From assembly GCA_034359265.1 (NCBI GenBank), contig CP136896.1, forward strand, positions 15,531,501-15,595,500: a stretch of 64,000 bases of DNA. The letters run 5' to 3'. Of the stretch, positions 32,746 through 44,512 are shown piece by piece. A program made the position numbers and the translations under genes. The notes under the pieces are model-generated. The model ran no database searches. It saw only the letters and a list, made by a program, of their open reading frames with translations, and was not told the DNA's origin. Source of the DNA: Canna indica (taxonomy: Eukaryota > Streptophyta > Magnoliopsida > Zingiberales > Cannaceae). Numbering within the stretch: the stretch's first letter is position 1; each line of letters begins with the position of its first letter.

Positions 32746-33086
32746 GCATAATTTTTTTTCCCTCTTTTATTTCAGCCGACCAATTTATTCCCCTCCTCCC
32801 ACTCGTCAAAATAGTTTCTCGCGCCCGATTTTTTCAGCCGACCCCGACAAAATATCTTTTCCGGACAGCCGTTTCTTTCTTCCCCAGCCGCCTCAACAAA
32901 ATACCCTCCCACTTGTCATCTTTCTTCCCCGGCCGCCCCGCCAAAGCCTCTTTTCTTCCCAGATAGCGCAAGTTCCTTCCCCACAGGCTCCTTCCCCGTC
33001 GATTCCTTCCTCGTAGCCGACAAAATAATCGGTTCAAGTCATCACAGATAGCGGAGGTTCCTTCCCCGTAACCGATCCGACCATTC
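32746..33086 (+). other. Element B 5' leader, first piece
   Basis: Pyrimidine- and CCCC-rich sequence with repeated TTCCTTCCCC and CAGCCG phrases, interrupted at 33087 by A1 and resuming near 39763 with the same TTCCTTCCC style. It probably lies in the untranslated leader of the B transcript. The proline-rich short frame here is not convincing as a gene. Confidence 0.5.
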
Positions 33087-33099
33087 GACTACTAGAATA

Positions 33100-33420
33100 A
33101 TGGCCATCAGCAACGGCTACGCCCGTTGCAACGGAGTTGTGGCAGAAACAAGCGTTGCTGATAACTTAGCAACGGATCAGCAACGGTCGCTCGGGTCGTT
33201 GCTAATAATATTATCAGCAATGGTTTTGCCACGGACGTGGTGCCGTTGCTGATAGAATTATTAGCAACGGCTCGCGTGTCCGTGGCAATGTCGTTAGTGA
33301 AAGATCGTTGCTAAACCATTGATGTAGGTCATCAACAACGGTTTTCGATAAACTTTTAGTAACGGCTTTCCCACGGATGGTCGTGGGAAAGTCGTTGCTG
33401 ATGACTAAAACCTAAAATCG
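33100..33420. repeat. A1 left subterminal repeats
   Basis: About a dozen AGCAACGGC/GCCGTTGCT units in both orientations over 320 bp, for example at 33108, 33150, 33180 and 33265. A3 has a similar array (60130-60460); A2 has kept only about 90 bp of it. Confidence 0.85.
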
Positions 33421-33690
33421 AAAAAAATTCTAAATTCTAAATTTCCATTAATACATTGATACATTATCTGATACATAACTCACACACCCATACACCCATA
33501 CACATCCATTCACACATCACAAATACACCCAGATATATATCAAAATAATTATACTTATATTTATAATTATCCACAATCGTATAAAAACTATTCAAATACA
33601 AAATTAAAGTATCAATATCCAAACAAAACAAAACTAAAATATATATAGTATCGAAGTAACAAAGTCAATATAATTAAATAATAATAAATC

Positions 33691-35194
33691 TCACGATGAC
33701 GATGGAGGATGGTCTGGATCATATGGCGGGGTCTGAAGTGCCTGGGTGTACACCGGCGTGGACTGACTTGAGGACGATGGATCAGATGATGATGCTCCGG
33801 GATGACCTGACATGTTGCATAGCATAGCATGCATCTCCGCCATCATCTGACTCTGACGGTCCATCATCTCAGTCTGACGCGCGATCGTCTCCACCAGTGT
33901 CTTATCCTGCTACTCTAATCATCTCTGGACCTGGAGATCGACGGTTGCTCACCAGCATGCAGAGGGGTCGGTGGCCCTAGCATGGCTCGCGCATAACCAC
34001 TATCTGCAAAACCATACACGCGGTCGTGGTCCCAGCCACCTACAGCATCGACCCACGTTGCTGCGTCAAAGTCCTCGGGGGTGCCTCCGTGTTGTATCAC
34101 CGTCTGACTGTAGGTCTCCTACTCGAGTTTAATTTTTTGTTTAATATTTTTCATAAAACTTAAATTATAAATATATAATAAATAATTTAAACAAATATAT
34201 GTACCATAATAAATGCAGCGCAGTAGTCGATGTACTCCCCCGTCTTCTGCACTCAACAGCATGTCCACTCAAACACCGCCATCGGGGAGGGTCGCTGGAC
34301 AGTCCCGTCGTCCCACACCGTCGTCTATATTTACAAAACAAATACATTAATTAGTACAAAAAGTAACAAATAAAATATAAAATTAAAATTAAGGTATACT
34401 TACCACACGGTTCGCAAGCACATCAAATGCAACAGAGCCGCCAGTGTGACACACTCCTCCCCCCGACATGCGGTTTCTAGCCGCAGTCCTAGAAACCTCC
34501 TGCCATCGATCCGTCGACCAAATCACCACGAGCTGATCCCATATATCAGACATAATCCAATCGGGGCCGTATCCCTGAGTCTCCACGATGTTAGTGGTCC
34601 CAGCTCGAGCCATCACCTGGGATCGGACTTGCCCCAGCTGCCCGTTGTACCTCGCTCGAGAAATGGCCTCCCAGGCAGCGTAAATGAAGGGCCTCTGGTC
34701 CTCGGCCCATGTATAGCGAGCCTGCAAAATAATAATATCAGTACCAATATTAATCATCATGCATGTATAAAAAAAATAATAATACGTGCCTCAAACTCGC
34801 GCCATAGCATATCGACGTGCTCACTGGGCACGTGAGACCACGTGGGCCATGCCCCGTGCATATATCGTCGAATGGTAGAAGAAATGCTCCTTGGCACTTC
34901 TTCTTGCTCAAACTTGCACAACAAAAATAAAATTTAATATTATATTATGATATAATGAATTTTTAATGATTCATAATTCATGATATATTACCTCTCCCCA
35001 ATCATGCTAATGAATCTGCGTGACTCTACGACTAGTGGAGGCTGCCACCTGTTCGGCCCGCGTTGCCGCCTACGTATGGATGTACTAGCCTCAGCAGTAT
35101 CATCGACAGGAGGATCAACGTGCCCAGTGAGTGCTGAAGTCTCACCGATCGGAGCCTCTGAAGCTTTCCTGCGGTGATAACCACAACCAGACAT
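33691..35194 (-). pseudogene. A1 TNPA-like gene (plant transposase, Ptta/En/Spm)
   Basis: Five blocks matching the A2 exons: exon 1 from ATG at 35194 (MSGCGYHRRKASEAP) to about 34990, exon 2 about 34790-34915, exon 3 about 34404-34720 (RYTWAEDQRPFIYAAWE, TDRWQEVSRTAARNRM), exon 4 about 34210-34330 with an in-frame stop (WTCC then TGA-type stop) and exon 5 about 33691-34110 with another stop after SRDD. The GC donor after exon 2 is the same as in A2. The protein would have bound subterminal repeats; this copy cannot give a full one. Confidence 0.82.
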
Positions 35195-35281
35195 ATCTGT
35201 CAAATACGCATATAATTAGATTATTATATATATAGTAAATATATATATATAATATAAGATATACTTTATAATTATTCAACC

Positions 35282-38200
35282 TCATCTGAGTAATAGTCTT
35301 CGAATTATTCCTCTTCTTCCTCTTCTTCCTCTTCTTCATCTTCCTCATCTTCTTCATCTCCAGCTTCCTCAATTTCATGATCATCATCATTAGCATATTC
35401 AACTTCTAATTGAATTGATGTTGTGTCTGCATCCTCGAGTATTGGAATAATATGATCTACAGAAGGAGGATCATCTTCTTGATAGAAACCATCTATCACA
35501 TCAGGTATTGGCTCATTTTCTCCTGCTATCGGATTAATTTTTCCTCTACCTTTAGTCTTACAAACTACACACCAATCTGCTCTATCTTTATTTCGAGCTG
35601 GATACGTCGCGAAATATACTTGTTTAACTTGTGATGTCAATATAAAATGCTCATTTGCTGCCAATTTGGATTTGTAATTAACCTCAACAAGTTTGTATTT
35701 TGGATGAAGTTTCATGTCCCTTTCTGTTGTATCGAACCAATGACATCTAAATAGGATCACTAATTTTAAGCCGAAGTAGTGCAACTCTATCACTTCTTCC
35801 ACCAGTCCGTAAAAATCCATATCACATTCAACATAGGTTGTGCCTTTCATGCAGACCCCGACATTCAACGTCTTATTAATTTGTAAATGCATATTCCACC
35901 ATGTGAAATTTTTATCCATTAACAAAATATCCGCTATAACAGGACACTAGTCGCGATGGTCCACTAACAAACTCAAATATTCTTTCATTTATTTCAGCTC
36001 GGTGATCTTTGCTATAAGCTTGAATCCATGTAGGGAAATCACGCTTCCGTAATCTCTCCAATTCTTGATCGTTGTGAATAGAGTATTTTTGCACCATCTC
36101 AATGTCAAATATTTCGATAAATTGTTCAATCTCTCGACAATTGAGTAATACATACAAGTGTATCAAATGATACTCTTTGTCACTTAAGTGTCGAGATGGA
36201 CGAGAACCAAAAGCACGACCAGAGTGACAAAATATATTTAAATGTCCATCTAAATGTCGAACTCTCCCGTCGTCGTTACGTGGAAGATGATCATATCTTG
36301 TATGTACTGTCGATTCAAAGTAAAATGAGCATAATGTTGAAATTTCTTGGATGATATACGATTCAGATATTGATCCTTCAACAGCTGCGGTGTTCTTTAT
36401 TTTTTTCTTCAGATGATTCATGTATCTTTCAAATAAGTACATCCACCGGTAGTGAACGGGCCCACCAACTCGTGCCTCGTATGCCAAGTGTATCGGTAGA
36501 TGCTCCAGCAAGTCAAAAAATGCAGGAGGGAAAAATTGCTCCAGCTTGCATCTGATTTCAATAATATTGCTTTCAAGTGTTGACATATCTTCGACTCGAA
36601 GGACATTTGCACAAATGTTTCTAAAAAACATATTTAATCAGTCAACGAACCCCAAATATTATCAGGTAGAAGATCTCGGAATGCGATCGGAAGCAATCTC
36701 TGCATAAATACATGACAATCATGGCTCTTCATCCCTGATATTTTGCAATCATCGATGTTCACACATCGAGATAAGTTTGAAGCATATCCATCGGGTAATC
36801 TGAGTTCTTTCTCATCCGTTCAAAGAATGAGATTTTTCGTCCGTTCTGAAGACTGATTGATAATTGGGTAATCGAGATTTTTCGTCCGTTCAAAGCATAT
36901 CCATCGGGTAATCGAGATAAGTTTGAGATATTGATGGTTAGCCGGTAGGAATCGACGATGATAATCAAAGAATGAGATTTTTCGTCCGTTCTGAAGACTG
37001 ATTGATTTAGAGTGTTCCATACAATACGGACAAGAGAGTCAGCCGTGAGTGCTCCAACCAGACAACATGTTGTATGCCGGGAAATCATTGATTGTTCACA
37101 AGATCATGGCCTTTAAATTGAAGTTTTGCTTCCGATGACAATCAAAAGTGACAGCTCCCTCAGTCCATAATGTTTTCAATTCATCTATCAAGGGTCTGAG
37201 AAACACGTCAATTTCTTTTCGCGGACCCTTAGGACCCGGAATAATCATCGAAAGATAAATAAATTCATCTTTCATACACACTGACGGTGGCAAATTATAA
37301 ACTGTCAGCAGCACTGGCCAAACTAAATAAGGAGTTGTAGAATGTCCAAACGGATTAAAACCATCTATACACAATCTCAATCTGATATTTCTAGTATCCC
37401 TAGCATATGAAGGATAACATGTATCCAAATGTTTCCATGCTTCACTGTCGGATGGATGAGTCATTACTGTATCATCATGACTTCTTGCATGCCAACTCAT
37501 GTAAGGGGTCGTCTTTTCCAACATGAATAATCTTTGAAGCCTCAGTGTTAGTGGAAAATACCGAAGCACCTTAAACGGGATATTTTCTTTATACCAAATC
37601 ATCTTTTCTTCTCCTTGTAACGAGGATGTTAACATACAGGGCATTTATCCAATTGCACATTTTGTTTATAATATAAAATGCAGTTATTTTGGCACGCGTG
37701 TATTTTTTCATACCCAAGCCCCAATTTCCTCATCAGCTTTTTAGTTTTATAAAAAGTTGGCTCAAACTTATTATCAGTAGGCAGTATTCCATTAATAAAT
37801 CCCGCAATCCGATCATATGCAACTCCGCTGATATTACAATCGACATTGATGTTTAGGAGCTGTGTCATTGCTGAAAACCTAGTGTATTTAGGACAATTCT
37901 CATACAAAGGTTCATCGGTAGCTTTCAACATCTCGTAAAATTCTGCAACTTCTTTATTCGGTAATTCAATCTCTACCGCAGTTTGTACTTCTGTGATATC
38001 AATCGCTGTAGTATCTGGTGGGACTGATGTCTGAGTAACTAGCCGATCAACATTATCATTCAGGTGGAATTGACCCCCATGACTATCAAGTATCATAGTT
38101 CTATAGGGATTAGATTGACTGGATGAAGAAGCACCAGCAGAGGAATATTCACCATATGTCTGAACGACAGGATTGCTCGACGTCCCGACTTCACGTGACT

Positions 38201-38464
38201 CCCCGTGACAAGTGCATAGAAAATATCTTGGTCAAATCCTTTGCTATATAGATGCAGAGTGACAGTCTCCCGATCTAAAAATCGTTCATTTAAGCAAATG
38301 CGACACAAACATCGGATTTTATCACCGACGCTAACGAATTTCCGATTCGAATAGGTAAAATTTAGGAGGTATGTTATGCCTAATCGAAACTCATTCGTTA
38401 AAGCTCCATGATCAAGACGTCGGTACAACAAACTTCGATCAGCTGACACGATTCTGTCAATCAA
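35282..38464 (-). pseudogene. A1 TNP2-like transposase
   Basis: Collinear with the A2 protein but with a frameshift after LYSKGF (near 38230), a stop after CPVC (37629), stops in the DUF4218 part and a rearranged block at 36770-37000. There about 450 bp of A2-equivalent sequence is missing and replaced by scrambled short copies of neighbouring sequence. The A2 start ATG reads GTG here. Intact pieces include the transposase core (IRLRLCIDGFNPFGHS, CHRKQNFNLKA) and DUF4216 (VCMKGTTYVECDMDFYGL). The acidic C-terminus is preserved (35290-35400). Confidence 0.9.
36770..37010. repeat. Scrambled filler in A1 TNP2
   Basis: Phrases GAATGAGATTTTTCGTCCG (36830, 36970), AGACTGATTGAT (36850, 37000), CATATCCATCGGGTAATC (36783, 36898) and GAGATAAGTTTGA (36770, 36915) each occur twice or more within 240 bp, while A2 has one copy of each separated by 450 bp. 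This looks like repair of a break by copying short local templates. Confidence 0.75.
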
Positions 38465-38914
38465 TGAGAATTTCTTTGGTTAATGCCTTTAGTTAAGATT
38501 GTCCTATTCCATTCGGGATTTATGTTATTCATATTGCACTAAGTATTTCTTTTAACCACTAACTTCATTGTAAATTTTGGCAGCATCTCCCTACAGTTCT
38601 CCAAATACGCATATTATCTGGGCGCGTATCGGAGAACAAGAGAGATGCTGCCGAAATTTAGAATAAGTTAACAGTTAAAAGAAAAATGTAAGTGCAATAT
38701 AAATAACTATATTCCCAAATTGTCCAATCAGGAAGAATTCAAGAATTGTACGTCGTATAAAAGATCATCTACTTCTTTTACACGAACATACAACCCCCGA
38801 ACGGATCTAAGGTTTTGTTAAATCATATCCGACTCATCGATACGTACGTGAAACGTATCAACTCGTCGGATGGATGATTATTTTCTAAATATTTCAAGTC
38901 AGTTCAAGTCCATA

Positions 38915-39042
38915 GTGGACAATTTCGACACGAGTCCAAATTAGACGATTCCAGCAGGAGTCCGAATTGGACGATTTCGGCACGAGTCCGAAGTGGACGA
39001 TTCCGGCGCAAAGTCCGAAGTGGACGATTTCGGCGCAAGTCC
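38915..39042. repeat. A1 26-bp minisatellite
   Basis: About five units of GTGGACGATTCCGGCGCGAG plus TCCGAA, 26 bp each, alternating AATTGGACGATTTCGG and AGTGGACGATTCCGG types. A2 carries ten units at the same place. Confidence 0.9.
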
Positions 39043-39544
39043 ACTAAGGATAACTCTGGACTAATTAACATTTTAACTAATTAATTAATATTAATCTACA
39101 ACATTTTAACTAATTTAAATAATTAATCTACCATTATTAAATATTAATCTAAACTCTAATAATTAATCTAAAAATTAATCTAAATCATAACAATTAATCT
39201 AAACCCTAAAAATTAATCTAACAAATTAAACGATTAATTAAATAATTAATCTAAACAATTAATTAACAATTAAATAATTAAATCAAAAATAAATAAAAAA
39301 TGACATTTTCTGTGCCGGAGTCCAGTGTACGGACATTGTACAAGGCTCCGTCGGCGGCCACTGGCTAAAACCCTATTTTAAGGGTTTCGATCGGATTATA
39401 CCTAGGAATCAATGGGGAAGGCGAGGTGGCGAGAAATACCTAGAATCGGTGGTCGAGGACGGGCGGTGGCGGCGTCGAGAGAGGTGCGGCGGCAGCAGAG
39501 GAAGAGGAAGAAGGAGGAGGAAGGGGCGAGCGCGCAGCGTGCCC

Positions 39545-39550
39545 TATATA
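39545..39550 (-). promoter_or_regulatory. Probable A1 transposase promoter TATA box
   Basis: The minus strand reads AAGTTTATATAGGGCACGC, identical in A1 and A2 (49159-49164). It lies between the subterminal repeats and a GC-rich leader, a good position for the promoter of the minus-strand genes. Confidence 0.5.
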
Positions 39551-39559
39551 AACTTATCA

Positions 39560-39762
39560 GCAACGGCTCACTCGTCCGTTAGAAAGCCGTTGTTGATAAG
39601 TTTATCATGAGCAACGGCTAACGTGTCTGTTAGAAAGACGTTGCTAAGGTAATTAATATCTGCAATGGCTCACATGTCTGTTAGAACGTCGTTGCAAATA
39701 TAGCATATTTACAACGGCTTGAGTGGTCGTAAGAATGTCGTTGCAAATAGCAACGGCTAGGG
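39560..39762. repeat. A1 right subterminal repeats, end truncated
   Basis: Units such as CAGCAACGGCTCAC and AAAGCCGTTGTTGAT in both orientations, collinear with 49172-49375 of A2 up to GCAAATAGCAACGGCT. The terminal 50 bases and the CACTA end are missing. Confidence 0.85.
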
Positions 39763-42511
39763 CCCTTCCTCAAGAAGAATTAATTCTTTCTTCCCTGCCC
39801 TTCTACAGGTTCCTTCCCTTCCTCGTGCCCTAATCCTCTGAGGTAATTACAAATAGCGAAGCGCAGGAAGCACAGGTCATCATAGATAGTCGACCCGACG
39901 AGTGGATTCCTTCCCTTCTACGAGTTTCAAGCGCTCAGTTTCCCATTCGATTCTGGAGGTTCGTTTTTAGTTTAGATTTGTCAATTTGCTTTTATTTTAT
40001 TTGGATTGCATGACATGGAACTTCTACAAATAAGAATACTAATTTGGGTGGATCTCCAAACTCATTTCCTAATATCATTTTTTTGCCAATCTTCCCCATC
40101 ATAATTTTTTTACTTAATCTGTTATCAATTTGATTCTATCCATTCAAATTGGACTTTGCCTTAGAACAATATATCTAGCTCTTCATTTAATTCATTTATT
40201 CTTTAACCAACCTGGTCTAGCTAATGCTGCATATAATAGTTCTATTTTCTTGGATTTATGTTTAATGGAGTATGCATTTGAAAACATGCATTCTTGATAG
40301 AGTATATTAAACAAAACCCGAGGAAGAAACAACTTATTTTTGTTTCTAAAAGATGAAACAAAGAATGGATTTTTGGGTCTTGTTTGATGCATGGAGTTGT
40401 TGCTTAAACCTGACCTTTCGACACAATGCTCCAAGAAGAATCCCTAGTTGTATTTGTTGTCTATTAACACAATCTCCAAGGTCATTAGTTTAATTATTTA
40501 AATGTAGGGCTTGAATTTGTTCCTGATGTATGCATCCACACCTCCACATAATGCTGAAATGTGAGTGGAGTTCATACATTTTCTTGTATGTTCGCATGCA
40601 TTCTCTCCTACTACCTAAAGCAGACAAGAAGCATCTCCATACTACGTACAACTCCTAGCTTTGATTCTAGATCTTGCTAAAAGTTTGATTAATTAATCAC
40701 AAGTAGGGATTTATAGCTAGTGGCATGATTAGCTAGGGCTGATTTTTTAATTATTTTCACTGTGAATACTTAACTGTCATTAATTTTTAATTATGCTAAG
40801 TAGGTAGATTAGAACATAGCATGACATGAACATAACACCCCAATGAGGTGGTTGTATAGGCATCATTCCTTTTTTTGGTTATAAACTTCCAGAGATCATA
40901 CTAGCATGTTCTTGAATTTTGATGCATTACCTGTAAACCTATTACGTATCTTTCAGTATTCTAATTTGTGGTTACAATTCTTCTCCCTTGCCTAAATTAG
41001 TGTTGGTCTATTAACAAGTTAATCGACTTATGAAATAGAGCCTACACACAGAACTATTATATGTTTGTTAATTTGAGAAGCATGATAAAATAAGAGTTGT
41101 ACTAATTTCATTAGCAAAGGCTTGCTATTGCTAGAAAGGTAATAGTATTTATTATACACCTGAAGTATTTACTATGCTTATTTGGATCTTTTCTTGAAGC
41201 ATATATTTTTAATTATGCTAAGTAGGTAGATTAGAACATAGCATGACAGGAACATAAACACCTCAATGAGGTGGTTGTATAGGCATCATTCCTTTTTTTG
41301 GTTATAAACTTCTAGAGATCATACTAGCATGTTCTTGAATTTTGATGCATTACTTGTAAACCTATTCCGTATCTTTCAGTATTCTTATTTGTGGTTACAA
41401 TTTTTCTCCCTTGCCTAAATTAGTGTTGGTCTATTAACAAGTTAATGGACTTATGAAATAGAGCCTTCACAAAGAACTATTATATGATTGATAATTTGAG
41501 AAGAATGATAAAATAAGAGATGTACTAGTTTCATTAGCAAAGGCTTGTTATGCTTATAGTTCTATTGCTGGCAAGCTAATAGTATTTATTATACACCTGA
41601 AGTATTTACTATGCTTATTTGGATCTTTTCTTGAAGCATATGCAAGTAGCAGTTGTGTGTTAATTGAGAAGAATCCTCCAGTAGCAAAACTTATATAGAA
41701 TTGAGAAAATGCAAATTCCGTCATCTATTTTGGTATTTGTAATTGAAGCATATGCAACATCCAGAAATAGCTAGTCATCTATTTTGCTTTGCTAGTTGTG
41801 AGTGCTATGACTTATGCTTACATCTGAATCATGCCCAATTTTTAAAGTCAGTTTCAAACTTACTCTAAGCAAGATTTTAAATATTGTTTGCTGTAGTTAT
41901 ATATGATTTTAACTGCTTGACTACTGTAGTTATATATACTATATAACAACCGATTGATACTAATATTTTAAGACTTATTGATCTCTTGATATGTTGTTTA
42001 ATCTTATACCTATGGTTAGACTGCTTGGTAGGCTGATACTAATGGTATAAGCCAACTCACTGCTTAGACTTCTTTATAGCCGATACTAATGGTTTAATCT
42101 TATAGATGAACGAGTTTAAGCTTCACTAGTTTCAAAAATTAGTTTAACCTTCATTGGTTTTCGAATCATTGTTTTATTATTTTATTGCTAAAATTTATAC
42201 TATGTTTAATCTTCACTGGTTAGAATTGCAATTTCAAAGTTGCAAACATCCTCAGATAACTTGGAGAAGTGATAACAGTTTGGAAGACCACTGTCTGAAA
42301 CCAACTAACTTAAGGTTGGTTGGATTCTTTTGTTTAATGAATTACTTTTGCATTTGAGTCAAAGAAATGTAAATTTCAGTTCAGTATACCTATAAATTAT
42401 CAATGTTCAGTTCAGTTATTTCTAATTATCATTTTTATATTAAACAAGGGCTATTAGTAGCCCCTTCTTTCCCTTACATGAACCACCTGCTATGATTTAT
42501 CCATGTCCTAC
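39763..42511 (+). other. Element B 5' region between A1 and A2
   Basis: 2.7 kb without coding motifs, probably untranslated leader or first intron of the B transcript. It starts with the same CCTTCCC-rich style seen at 32900-33080 and then becomes AT-rich. It holds a 422-bp tandem duplication (40784-41641). A2 entered it at 42511. Confidence 0.5.
40784..41641. repeat. 422-bp tandem duplication in element B leader
   Basis: 40784-41205 and 41206-41641 are two adjacent copies, both beginning TTTTTAATTATGCTAAGTAG and ending TTTTCTTGAAGCATAT, about 95% identical by eye with a small insertion of about 20 bp near 41555 in the second. Confidence 0.93.
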
Positions 42512-42610
42512 CACTACTAGAAAAATGGTCATCAGCAACGGCTGATGTCGTTGCTGAGCCGTTGCAATAGAGCCGTGACAGAAAGTCGCGTTGCTGATGA
42601 CGAATACCTG
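42512..42610. repeat. A2 left terminus and shortened subterminal repeats
   Basis: CACTACTAGAAAAATGG, then CATCAGCAACGGC, GTCGTTGCTGAG, CCGTTGCAA and GCGTTGCTGATGA. Only about five units remain in 90 bp, against about 320 bp of repeats in A1 and A3 at the same end. Confidence 0.9.
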
Positions 42611-42901
42611 CAACCAGAAAATTTGAAAATTTCAAATTTCCATTGATACATTGATACATTTATCTGATACATAACTCACACACCCATACCCTCATACACA
42701 CATTCATTCACACATCACAAACACCTCATACACATTCATTCACACATCACAAACACACCAACATATATACATCAAAACAATTATACTTATATTGATAATT
42801 ATCCACGATAGTATAAAAACAATTCAAATGCAAAATTGAAGTATCAATATCCAAACAAAATAAGTTAAACAAGTTCAATATCCAAACAAAAAATCTCACG
42901 A
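42611..42901. other. A2 3' untranslated region
   Basis: AT-rich with CACACACCCATAC-type runs and ATCCAAACAAA phrases, present in the same form in A1 (33420-33690) and A3 (60470-60730). Probably the 3' end of the TNPA transcript; no clear terminator signal stands out. Confidence 0.5.
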
Positions 42902-44437
42902 TCAAGATGGAGGATGGTCTGGATTATATGGCGGGGTCTGGAGCGCTTGAGTGTACACCGGCGTGGACTGACTCGAGGACGATGGATTAGATGATACCGA
43001 AGAGATGACTGGTTCGGGATGACCTGACAAGTTGCGTAGCATAGCTTCTATATTCGCCATCGTCTGACTCTGACGCTCCATCATCTCAGTCTGACGCGCG
43101 ACCGTCTCCTCTAGTGTCCTTATCCTATTACTATGATCATAACTGGATCTAGAGGTGGACGGCCGCTCACCAGCGACCGGAGGGGTCGGTGCCCCAAGTG
43201 GCCCTAGTAAGGCTCGCGCATGACCACTATCTGCGAAGCCATATACGCGGCCATGGTCCCAGCCACCTGCGGCCTCGACCCACGATGCTGCGTCAAAGTC
43301 CTCGGGGGTACCCCCGCGCTGCACCACCGTCCGACTGTACGTCTCCTACTCGAGTTTGATTTTTTGTTTAATATTTATCATAAAACTTAAATTATAAATA
43401 TATAATGAATAATTTAAACAAATATATAATTACCACAATGTATGCAGCGCGGTTGTCGATGTACTCCCCCGTCCCATGTGCTCGACGGTGAGTCCGCTCA
43501 AACACCGCCATCGGGGAGGGTCGCTGGATAGTCCCGTCATCCGACACCGTCGTCTACATTTACAAAACAAATACATTAATTAGTACACATAATAACAAAT
43601 AAAATATATAATTAAACGATATACTTACCATACGGTTTGCGTGCACTGCAAATGCAACAGAGCCGCCGGTGTGACGCACTGCTCCCCCCGACATGCGATT
43701 TCTAGCCGCATTCTGAGAAACCTCCTGCCATCGATCCGTCGACCATATCCCCACGAGCTGGTCCCATATATCCGGAGTAATCCAACCGGGGCCGTATCCC
43801 CGAGTCTCCGCGATGTTAGTGGTCCCAGCTCGGGCCATCGCTCGGGACCGAGCCTGCCCCAGCTGCCCGTTGTACCTTGCCCGGGAAATAGACTCCCAAG
43901 CAGGGTAAATGAAGGACCTCTGGTCCTCGGCCCATGTATAGCGAGCCTGCAAAATAATAATATCAGTACCAATTCTTAATATATCATCATGCATGTAAAA
44001 AAAAAAATAATACGTGCCTCAAACTCGCGCCATAACATGTCGACGTGCTCGCTAGGCACGTGAGACCACGTAGGCCATGCCCCGTGCATGTATCGTCGAA
44101 TAGTAGAAGAAATGCTCCTCGGCACTTCTTCTTGCTCGAACCTGCACAACAAAAATAAATTTTAATATTATATTATGATATAATGAGTTTGTAATGATTC
44201 ATAATTCATGATATATTACCGCTCCCCAATCACGCTGATCAATCTACGTGACTCTGTGGCTGGTGGAGGCTGCCACCTGTTCGGCCCGCGTGGCCGCCTG
44301 CGTCTGGATGTACTAGCCTCGGCAGTATCATCGGAATGAGGATCAGCAACAGGTGGATCAGCAGCATGAGTAAGTGCTGGAGTCTCACCGATCGGAGACT
44401 CCGAAACTCTCCTGCGTCGATAACCACGACCAGACAT
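42902..44437 (-). CDS. A2 TNPA-like protein, five exons, 407 residues
   Basis: Exons on the minus strand: 44437-44220, 44141-44018, 43946-43629, 43553-43434 and 43345-42902. Joined length is 1224 bases, 407 codons plus TGA, with no stop. Introns 1, 3 and 4 are GT-AG; intron 2 would be GC-AG (GAG|GCACGT), needed to keep frame into ARYTWAEDQ. Exon 1 starts MSGRGYRRRRVSESP, a basic N-terminus. Exon 3 and the end of exon 2 hold the plant transposase (Ptta/En/Spm, PF03004-type) region, about residues 90-220, with GYGPGWITPDIWDQL and RMSGGAVRHTGG. Exon 5 has a likely coiled coil (RIRTLEETVARQTEMMERQ, about 320-360). Known TNPA proteins bind subterminal repeats and help excision. The ATG is two bases after a conserved AG. 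Confidence 0.88.
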
Positions 44438-44512
44438 ATCTGTCGAACAGACATATAATCAGATTATTGTATAAATAGTAGAGATATATTTAATAAAATA
44501 TATACTTTACAA
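44438..44512 (-). other. Spacer between A2 TNP2 and TNPA with a splice acceptor
   Basis: Only 75 bp separate the TNP2 stop from the TNPA ATG. The minus strand ends TGTCTGTTCGACAG then AT and the ATG; the CGACAG is also present at that place in A3 and as TGACAG in A1. This suggests that TNPA starts in an internal exon of a longer transcript made by alternative splicing, as known for En/Spm tnpA and tnpD. Confidence 0.55.

Larger units (their letters stand above)
33087..39762 (-). mobile_element. CACTA element A1, decayed
   Basis: The left end GACTACTAGAATAATGGCCA differs slightly from the A2 terminus CACTACTAGAAAAATGG. The body is collinear with A2 and close to it in sequence, with TNPA (35194-33691) and TNP2 (38464-35282) on the minus strand, and the same subterminal repeats at both ends. 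The right end stops after GCAAATAGCAACGGCTAG; the last 50 or so bases of A2, including the terminal inverted repeat, are absent, so it cannot be excised. Both genes are broken. Confidence 0.85.

Noticed and set aside
34446..34835. 129-codon plus-strand frame, with a similar one at 43641-43979
   Set aside because: Both are antisense shadows of TNPA exon 3 in A1 and A2.
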